From positions 1-23,107 of the forward strand of contig JAEWGI010000073.1 of NCBI GenBank assembly GCA_023388355.1: a stretch of 23,107 bases of DNA, given 5' to 3'. Within the stretch, counting starts at the first letter, position 1, and the number at the start of each line of letters is the position of its first letter. A program made the translations under genes and the position numbers. The DNA is from Pseudomonadota bacterium (GTDB lineage Bacteria > Pseudomonadota > Gammaproteobacteria > Xanthomonadales > Xanthomonadaceae). Below are positions 17,553 to 23,107 of the stretch, one piece after another. A model generated the notes under the pieces. That model was given only the letters and a program-made list of their open reading frames with translations. It was not told where the DNA came from and searched no databases.

Positions 17553-18781
17553 GCATCCACCAGCTGCAGCGCGTCGGCCTGGCTGGCGACGGCGAGGCGC
17601 GCGCGCTCGAGCGCGGCGGCCAGGTCGGCCTGCAGGTCTTCCCGGGCCTCGATCCCCACCGACAGCCGCAGCAGTCCGTCGGGAATGCCGGCCGCCGCGC
17701 GCGCCTCGGGCGTCATCGCCGCATGGGTCATCGACGCCGGGTGCGCGACCAGGCTCTCCACGCCGCCCAGCGACTCGGCCAGGGTGAACCAGCGCAGTCC
17801 GTCCACGAAGGCGCGCACCGCCTCGACCCCGCCGTCCAGCTCCAGCGACAGCATCGCGCCGAAGCCCGACTGCTGGCTCGCGGCCAGCTTGTGTCCCGGA
17901 TGCGACGCCAACCCGGGGTAGTGCACCTTCGTCACCGCCGGATGCGCCTGCAGCTGCTCGGCGATCGCCTGCGCGTTTTCCTGGTGCACGCGCAGGCGCG
18001 CGTCGAGGGTGCGCAGGCCGCGCAGGGTCAGGAAGGCGTCGAACGGTGCGCCGGTGATGCCGAGCGCGTTCGCCCACCAGGCCAGCTTCTCGTGCAGTTC
18101 CGTGCTGGCCGCCACCACCGCGCCGCCGACCACGTCGCTGTGGCCGTTGATGTACTTGGTGGTCGAATGCACCACCACGTCCGCGCCCAGCGCAATCGGC
18201 TTCTGCAGCGCCGGGGACAGGAAGGTGTTGTCCACCACGGCAAGCGCGCCGGCCCGGTGCGCGGCGTCGATCACCAGGCGCAGGTCGGTCACCCGCAGCA
18301 GCGGATTGGACGGGGTTTCGATCAGCACCAGCTTCGGCGACTGCGCCAGCGCGTCGGCCAGCGAGCGCGGCTCGGTCAGGTCGGCGGTCACCAGCCTGAA
18401 GTGGCCCTTGGCCGCGAGCGCGTTGAACAGGCGCCAGCTGCCGCCGTAGGCGTCGTGCGGCACCACCAGGGTGTCGCCGGGCTCCAGCAGCGCGTGCAGC
18501 ACCAGGGTGATCGCGCCCATGCCGGTCGCGGTGACCACGCCGCCGGCGCCGCCTTCGAGCCCGGCCAGGGCTTCGCCCAGCAGGTCGCGGGTGGGATTGC
18601 CGCTGCGGGTGTAGTCGTATTCGCGCTTGTTGCCGAAGCCATCGAAGCTGAAATTGCTCGACAGCACCAGCGGCGGCGTCACCGCGCCGTAGGCGGTGTC
18701 GGTGTCGATGCCGGCGCGCACCGCGCGGGTGGCCTGGCTGCAGTCCCGGTCGGACGTGGCGGCGGTGGGGCTGACGGTCAT
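17549..18781 (-). CDS. metB: Cystathionine gamma-synthase-like PLP enzyme
   Basis: A 410-residue member of the Cys/Met-metabolism PLP family. It shows the N-terminal ATRAVRAGIDTDTAYGAVTPPLVLSSNF, the YDYTRSGNPTRDLLGEALAGLEGG motif, SGMGAIT-like TATGMGAITLVLHALL, VDNTFLSPALQKP and the PLP-binding VVHSTTKYINGHSDVVGG with Lys209. The expected reaction is gamma-replacement of an O-acyl-homoserine with cysteine to give cystathionine. Family members also catalyse direct sulfhydrylation or cystathionine gamma-lysis, and the sequence alone does not separate these. If the upstream MetX homologue is a serine O-succinyltransferase, this enzyme might act on O-succinylserine. It is overlapped by ATGA with both metX upstream and hom downstream, so it is translationally coupled within the SAM-controlled operon. 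Confidence 0.92.
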   Translation of the reverse strand: MTVSPTAATSDRDCSQATRAVRAGIDTDTAYGAVTPPLVLSSNFSFDGFGNKREYDYTRSGNPTRDLLGEALAGLEGGAGGVVTATGMGAITLVLHALLEPGDTLVVPHDAYGGSWRLFNALAAKGHFRLVTADLTEPRSLADALAQSPKLVLIETPSNPLLRVTDLRLVIDAAHRAGALAVVDNTFLSPALQKPIALGADVVVHSTTKYINGHSDVVGGAVVAASTELHEKLAWWANALGITGAPFDAFLTLRGLRTLDARLRVHQENAQAIAEQLQAHPAVTKVHYPGLASHPGHKLAASQQSGFGAMLSLELDGGVEAVRAFVDGLRWFTLAESLGGVESLVAHPASMTHAAMTPEARAAAGIPDGLLRLSVGIEAREDLQADLAAALERARLAVASQADALQLVDA

Positions 18782-19827
18782 GCGGAGTCTCCGTGTTGGC
18801 GCAGCACGCCGGCGAGGATGCCGTCGATGCGGTCTGTTTCCTTGAGGAAGGCGTCGTGCCCGTAGGGCGAGCGCAGCACCCGCAGCTGGCCGAAGCTGCC
18901 CAGGCCCTCGACCAGGGCCACCGAATCGGACAGCGGCACCAGGCGATCGCCCTCGACCGCGACCACCAGGGTCGGCACCCGCACCCGGGCGGGGTCGATG
19001 TGGTGCAGGTCGATCGATTCGGACAGGCGCAGCCAGGCGTTGACCGGGGTCCGGGCGACGAAGCGGGCGCCGGCGGCGTCCAGATAGTCCTCGGCGGCCA
19101 CGCGCACGCGGCCGTTGCCGACCTGGGGCGGGGCGTCGAAGCGCTCCTCGAACTCTTCGGGCGTGCGGTAGCTGAGCATCGCGAACTGGCGCGCCAGCGA
19201 CAGGCCCTGCACGTCGGCGCACTGCAGCTGGCCCAGGGCCACGGCCTTGCGCTGCAGCGCGCGCCAGGCGGCGGCGTAGGGGTGGGCCCGGTGCGCGCCG
19301 CTGACCGCGACCAGCGCGGCCAGCCGCTGCGGATACCGGATCGCGACCTGCAGGCCAACCAGGGCCCCGTACGAATAGCCCACGAACGCCCGCAGCGCGT
19401 CGATGCCCAGCGCGTCGAGCAGCGCGGCCACGGCATCGGCCTGGTCGGCGGTGTCGATCGGCGCATCGACGCAGCCGTCGGCGCCCACGTAGTCGAAGCC
19501 GAGCACGCGCACGCGCGCCGGATCGAGCGTGCGCCCGCCGCGCACCAGGTCGCCGGCCCAGCCGGCCTCGGTGAACTCGGCGTTGGCGGCGATGTGGCGG
19601 TGGGCGGAAATGCCGCCGGCCACCAGCACTACCGGCGCATCGTCCGGCCCGACCAGCTCCCAGCCGATCCGCACCCGCGGCTGCCCGCCGTGGCGCAGCG
19701 CCAGCGGCAGCTCGAACTCGCCGCGCCGCGGCGCGCCGCTCACGGCAGCGGCCGCGCGCGCCGATGCCGACGCGGCAGCGGCGTCGTGCTGCGGCTGGAT
19801 GCTGGCGGGAACGTCGGCAAGGCTCAT
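18778..19827 (-). CDS. metX: MetX-family homoserine (or serine) O-acyltransferase
   Basis: A 349-residue alpha/beta-hydrolase-fold acyltransferase. The triad is Ser152 in GYSYGALVG, Asp294 in VAVEGDRLVPLS and His324 in SPYGHDAF. The oxyanion-side motif VLVAGGISAHRH is near the N-terminus. Classical MetX activates homoserine for methionine synthesis. In Xanthomonas relatives, MetX homologues have, to my recollection, been assigned as serine O-succinyltransferases (CysXs), and the elbow GYSYG differs from the usual GGSMGG of homoserine acetyltransferases. The acyl donor and acceptor are therefore uncertain. ATG 19827 starts the homologous part; longer in-frame starts would translate the SAM riboswitch. 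No clear SD precedes it. It is the first gene of the metX-metB-hom operon. Confidence 0.9.
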   Translation of the reverse strand: MSLADVPASIQPQHDAAAASASARAAAAVSGAPRRGEFELPLALRHGGQPRVRIGWELVGPDDAPVVLVAGGISAHRHIAANAEFTEAGWAGDLVRGGRTLDPARVRVLGFDYVGADGCVDAPIDTADQADAVAALLDALGIDALRAFVGYSYGALVGLQVAIRYPQRLAALVAVSGAHRAHPYAAAWRALQRKAVALGQLQCADVQGLSLARQFAMLSYRTPEEFEERFDAPPQVGNGRVRVAAEDYLDAAGARFVARTPVNAWLRLSESIDLHHIDPARVRVPTLVVAVEGDRLVPLSDSVALVEGLGSFGQLRVLRSPYGHDAFLKETDRIDGILAGVLRQHGDSA

Positions 19828-19926
19828 GGCGCGATCCGGTATAGGGACGGCCAGCGAGTGCATGCGGGGGACCGGAAGTGCCGGGCTTGCCGGCCAGATG
19901 CACGTCCGCCGGCGGGCGTCGCGCAA
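19828..19926 (-). promoter_or_regulatory. Expression platform between SAM aptamer and metX
   Basis: This 99-nt segment has no T-run, so a classical intrinsic terminator is absent. Two pairings are visible. CCGG-A-AGATG, which includes the 3' P1 strand (around 19940-19927), can pair with CATCT-GG-CCGG about 30 nt later, competing with P1. GCGCGA, immediately after P1, can pair with TCGCGC just before the metX ATG. Also visible is GCCGG-CAAGC-CCGGC. A translational or Rho-dependent switch is therefore more likely than intrinsic attenuation. This is by-eye inference. Confidence 0.45.
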
Positions 19927-20052
19927 CCATCTTCCGGTGGACGCACAGGTCCCCGCAGGACTTGGCACCGCGACAGGCACGACCTTGCGGTCGTACCCAT
20001 CAGGTTGCCCCGGCGTCTTCGGGCCTGTCCCTCAGCCGGTCTCGATGGATGG
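19927..20052 (-). ncRNA. SAM-I (S-box) riboswitch aptamer upstream of metX
   Basis: On the minus strand the class I SAM aptamer core is complete and in order: P1 CCATC (20052-20048), P2 CCGGC, GAGGGA (20033-20028), GGCCC (20025-20021), the closing GCCGG, GCAACC (20008-20003), P3 with stem ACGACC/GGTCGT closed by a GCAA tetraloop (19994-19979), GGTGCCAA (19969-19962), P4 GTCC/GGAC, and the closing P1 strand GATGG (19931-19927). It lies in the leader of a sulfur amino-acid operon, the expected target, 100 nt before metX. SAM binding should lower expression of metX-metB-hom. S-boxes are mostly from Firmicutes, but I recall examples in Xanthomonadales. Confidence 0.94.
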
Positions 20053-20057
20053 CGCGC

Positions 20058-20086
20058 AGATTGCCCGCCGGATCCGGGTTTGTCAA
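20058..20086 (-). promoter_or_regulatory. Promoter of the metX-metB-hom operon
   Basis: On the minus strand a perfect -35 TTGACA (20086-20081) is followed by a 17-nt spacer and CAATCT (20063-20058) as a poor -10. The predicted start, about 20051-20052, coincides with the first base of riboswitch P1, which supports both calls. Confidence 0.65.
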
Positions 20087-20109
20087 TCGCTTCATGCCGA
20101 TAAAGCGAT
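20086..20109. promoter_or_regulatory. Dyad abutting the metX -35 box (candidate operator)
   Basis: ATCGCTT (20086-20092) and AAGCGAT (20103-20109) are perfect inverted repeats separated by 10 nt. The proximal arm touches the first base of TTGACA, the position of a class II activator site. It also lies about 25 nt upstream of the -10 of the divergent + strand gene. No known consensus (MetJ, MetR) is matched. Confidence 0.4.
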
Positions 20110-20133
20110 ACGCAGTTGCCGGCCACATTCGGC

Positions 20134-20139
20134 GATAAT
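20134..20139 (+). promoter_or_regulatory. Candidate -10 box for the beta-propeller lipoprotein gene
   Basis: GATAAT with 5 nt before the ATG at 20145. Like the kinase, aroK and WGR genes, this leaves no room for an SD and predicts an essentially leaderless mRNA. No -35 match seen. Confidence 0.4.
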
Positions 20140-20144
20140 GGGCC

Positions 20145-21239
20145 ATGCGCCCCGCCCTCCCCCTCCTGGCGGCCCTGTTGCTGGCTGCCTGCGCGACCCG
20201 GCCTGCCCCGCCGCCCGTACCCGCGACAGCGGCCGTCACGCCCCCCGGCGTGGTCACCGTGCCCGAGCGTTTCATCACCGCGCCGCAGCCGGACGACGAA
20301 CTCGACTCGCTCGCCACCTGGCCCACCGAGGACGGCGCGGTCTGGCTCGTCGCCACCGCCAAGAGCGTCCACCAGCTGGTGGTGTTCGATGCCGACAGCG
20401 GCGAGCAGCTGCGCCGCGTCGGCCGCCGCGGCAGCGCCGCCGGCGAGTTCCTGCGGCCCAACGGCGTGTTCGTGCACGGTGACCTGCTGCTGGTCTCCGA
20501 GCGCGACAACCGCCGGGTGCAGATGTTCGACCTGCCCGGTTTCGAGCCCCTCGGCAGCTTCGGCCAGGGCCTGCTGCGCAGCCCCTACGGCCTGTGGGCA
20601 TACGAACCGGCGCCGGACCAGCTGGATGTGTACGTCAGCGACAGCTTCATGCACGGGCCGGCCTTCGACGTCGTGCCCCCGCTGCACGAGCTCGACCAGC
20701 GGGTGCGCCGCTTCCGCCTGCGGCCGGACGAAGACGGCCTGCCGCAGGCGCAGGCGACCGGCGCGTTCGGCGACACCAGCGAAGCCTCGGCGCTGCGCAT
20801 GGTGGAGGCGCTGGTGGGCGATCCGGCGCACGACCGCCTGCTGGTGGCCGACGAGCATCGCGGACACGGCACCGCGCTGCGCGAATACACGCTCGACGGG
20901 CGCCATACCGGTGGCGGCATCGCACCGGGCCTGTTCCTGGCCGAGCCCGAGGGCCTTGCGCTGTGGGCCTGCACTCCCGAAACCGGCTACTGGATCGCGG
21001 CCGACCAGCTGCGTCCGCATACCGTGTTCCGCGTGTTCGATCGCGTCACCCTGGCTCCGCAAGGCAGTTTCTCCGGCCTGATCACCGCCTGGACCGACGG
21101 CGTCGCGCTGCACGCCAGCGGCACCGCGCGCTTCCCCGCGGGCGTGCTGTACGCGGTCCACGACGATCGCGCCGTGGCCGCGTTCGACCTCGGCGACATC
21201 GCCCGTGCGCTGGACCTCGACCCGGCCTGCGTGCAATGA
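20145..21239 (+). CDS. Beta-propeller (phytase-like/NHL-like) lipoprotein
   Basis: A 364-residue lipoprotein. MRPALPLLAALLLAAC ends in a lipobox with Cys16, followed by a Pro/Ala linker (about 17-40). The body is built of propeller-like blades: LATWPTEDGAVWLVATAKSVHQLVVFDADSG, RRVGRRGSAAGEFLRPNGVFVHGDLLLVSERDNRRVQMFDL, LRSPYGLWAYEP, then acidic and aromatic segments near DEHRGHGTALREYTLDG. The GEFLRPNGVFV and VSERDNRRVQMFDL repeats resemble NHL and BPP (beta-propeller phytase) blades, and homologues in this family are often labelled phytase. I would not assert phytase activity, because the acidic calcium and phosphate-binding residues cannot be aligned here. It should be anchored in the periplasm or outer membrane. 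It is coupled by ATGA to the M23 peptidase. Confidence 0.85.
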   Translation: MRPALPLLAALLLAACATRPAPPPVPATAAVTPPGVVTVPERFITAPQPDDELDSLATWPTEDGAVWLVATAKSVHQLVVFDADSGEQLRRVGRRGSAAGEFLRPNGVFVHGDLLLVSERDNRRVQMFDLPGFEPLGSFGQGLLRSPYGLWAYEPAPDQLDVYVSDSFMHGPAFDVVPPLHELDQRVRRFRLRPDEDGLPQAQATGAFGDTSEASALRMVEALVGDPAHDRLLVADEHRGHGTALREYTLDGRHTGGGIAPGLFLAEPEGLALWACTPETGYWIAADQLRPHTVFRVFDRVTLAPQGSFSGLITAWTDGVALHASGTARFPAGVLYAVHDDRAVAAFDLGDIARALDLDPACVQ

Positions 21240-22153
21240 GAGCGCTGCCAAGCGCGCTTGCGCTGGCGGTCCTGGTGTCGGCCCCCGCCCAGGCATCGCA
21301 GGTGTTCCGCTGGACCGACGCCCAGGGCCAGGCCCGCTATGCCGACCGCATCGAAGGGCCGGTCCCGGCCGACCTGGCCCGGATCGAGGTGGCGACCGGA
21401 CCGGCGGCGGTGGCACGGCTGCGCATCGAGCATGACGACGGCGGCGCGCAGGCCTGGGTCGACAATCTGCTGGCCGGACCGATCGAGGTGATGCTGCACG
21501 CCGAGGACGGCGGAGCCCTCGCCAGCGATCCGCCGCTGCCCGCACGCGGCACCGTGCCGGCGCGGTCGGCCGGGCTGCTGGCGCGGATCGCGCGCGGCAA
21601 CCCGCGCCTGCGCGTGACCGCCGTGCCCGGCACGCCCAACGCGCGCCCGCGCGACGTCGAATACGCCTGGCCGCTGCAGACGCCCGGCCTGCGCATCCAG
21701 CAGGCCTGGGGCGGCCACTTCAGCCATGGCGACGACGAGAACCGCCACGCGGTCGATTTCGCGGTCCCGGCCGGCACTGCGGTGCTGGCGGCGCGCGACG
21801 GCGTGGTGATGCAGTCCGAGGCCGGGTTCGGCGACGCCACCCCCGGCCAGGACGAGGACGCGCTGGTGGCGCGCGCCAACTTCATCCGGATCCTGCACGA
21901 CGACGGCACGATGGCGCTGTACGCGCACCTGCAGCCCGGCGGCGTGCTGGTGCGCCTGGGCCAGCGGGTGCGCCGCGGCCAGGTCATCGGCCTGTCCGGC
22001 AACACCGGCCGCAGCACCGCCCCACACCTGCACTTCGTGGTCCAGGCCAACCGCGGCATGCGCCTGCACTCGGTGCCGTTCCGCATGTTCGGCCCGCGCG
22101 GGATCCTGCGTTTCACCGACGCGTCGAGCGATGCTCCCCGGCCGCCGCGATAG
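21236..22153 (+). CDS. M23 family (LytM-type) metallopeptidase with DUF4124
   Basis: A 305-residue exported protein. The signal peptide MRALPSALALAVLVSAPAQA is followed by a DUF4124-like segment (QVFRWTDAQGQARYADRI, about 22-40), a beta-rich middle domain, and a C-terminal M23 domain (about 150-290). Zinc ligands are His171 and Asp175 in HAVDF and His266 in the HLH motif (264-266). YAHLQPGGVLVRLGQRVRRGQVIGLSGNTG is the standard M23 core. The active site is complete, so it can be an endopeptidase on peptidoglycan crosslinks or on a periplasmic substrate, rather than a degenerate NlpD/EnvC-type activator. The ATG overlaps the lipoprotein stop (ATGA at 21236-21239). A REP-like palindrome follows the stop. 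Confidence 0.94.
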   Translation: MRALPSALALAVLVSAPAQASQVFRWTDAQGQARYADRIEGPVPADLARIEVATGPAAVARLRIEHDDGGAQAWVDNLLAGPIEVMLHAEDGGALASDPPLPARGTVPARSAGLLARIARGNPRLRVTAVPGTPNARPRDVEYAWPLQTPGLRIQQAWGGHFSHGDDENRHAVDFAVPAGTAVLAARDGVVMQSEAGFGDATPGQDEDALVARANFIRILHDDGTMALYAHLQPGGVLVRLGQRVRRGQVIGLSGNTGRSTAPHLHFVVQANRGMRLHSVPFRMFGPRGILRFTDASSDAPRPPR

Positions 22154-22163
22154 CGCGATCGGC

Positions 22164-22216
22164 CGTGGCGGGAGCCGGACGTCCACTCGCGGCTGAAGCC
22201 GCCCCTGCGCGCCACG
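22164..22216. repeat. REP-like nested palindrome after the M23 gene
   Basis: Outer arms CGTGGCG (22164-22170) and CGCCACG (22210-22216) are perfect reverse complements. Inside them lies GCGGCT-GA-AGCCGC (22189-22202). The inner part, with its CGCGGCTGAAGCCGC core, matches the extragenic GAGCGGCTTCAGCCGCG palindromes I recall as repeated in Xanthomonadaceae and pseudomonads. It may also end the M23 transcript. Copy number outside the window cannot be seen. Confidence 0.65.
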
Positions 22217-22237
22217 CGGGCCAGCGCGCGGAATCCG

Positions 22238-22243
22238 TATAAT
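22238..22243 (+). promoter_or_regulatory. Consensus -10 box for prfC
   Basis: A perfect TATAAT, 48 nt before the ATG at 22292, giving a leader of roughly 40 nt. No TTGACA-like -35 is present at 16-18 nt upstream. Confidence 0.55.
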
Positions 22244-22291
22244 TTGCCGCTTCCCTCCACACTTCCCGGCGCCACCGCGGCGGGTATCTCC

Positions 22292-23107
<816 letters not shown>

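Noticed and set aside
19828..19980. N-terminal extension of MetX to 19980
   Set aside because: The added codons are riboswitch P3/P4 and platform sequence.
19824..21545. 573-codon minus-strand open frame
   Set aside because: It runs through the riboswitch and antisense to the propeller lipoprotein and M23 genes, and shows no domain.

Overview
The window is very GC-rich DNA with near-continuous G/C at third codon positions. Gene content and order point to the Xanthomonadaceae/Lysobacteraceae (Lysobacter, Luteimonas or a relative). Indicators are aroK-aroB followed by a WGR-domain protein and hemE, a winged-helix/protein-kinase/TPR regulator, a Reg_prop hybrid histidine kinase, and a metX-metB-hom operon behind a SAM riboswitch. 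This is inference from recall; no search was run. No tRNA, rRNA, IS element, prophage or CRISPR array was seen, so this looks like chromosomal backbone with some lineage-specific regulators.

Layout. 1-1105 (-): two overlapping lipoprotein genes, the second running off the left edge. 1266-4025 (+): a membrane-tethered winged-helix DNA-binding/Ser-Thr kinase/TPR protein. 4034-4237 (-): dodecin. 4341-7485 (+): shikimate kinase and 3-dehydroquinate synthase (aroK-aroB, ATGA overlap), a small WGR protein, then uroporphyrinogen decarboxylase (hemE) with a TTG start. 7522-12061 (-): an exported ATP-dependent DNA ligase preceded by a 1188-residue hybrid sensor kinase. 12062-12267: divergent control region with five copies of a 14-bp tandem repeat. 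12268-14226 (+): YceI - cytochrome b561 - YceI. 14252-14895 (-): a glutaredoxin-like protein and a small exported protein. 15009-16391 (+): iron-sulfur L-serine dehydratase (sdaA). 16464-19827 (-): hom, metB and metX, which read from the right as metX-metB-hom with two ATGA overlaps. 19828-20144: SAM-I riboswitch, its promoter and a dyad. 20145-22153 (+): beta-propeller lipoprotein and an M23 peptidase (ATGA overlap). 22292-end (+): prfC, truncated by the window.

How it fits together. The clearest regulatory unit is the right-hand sulfur amino-acid operon. A consensus -35 promoter starts transcription at the first P1 base of a class I SAM aptamer, and the downstream enzymes acylate homoserine (or serine), make cystathionine and supply homoserine. 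Serine dehydratase is convergent with this operon, so serine breakdown and serine/homoserine use sit side by side. A second recurring theme is translation without an SD sequence. Several + strand genes have a -10-like hexamer only 5-9 nt before the ATG, the spacing expected for leaderless mRNAs. The most unusual protein is the winged-helix/kinase/TPR fusion, a one-protein route from a membrane or periplasmic signal to both phosphorylation and transcription.
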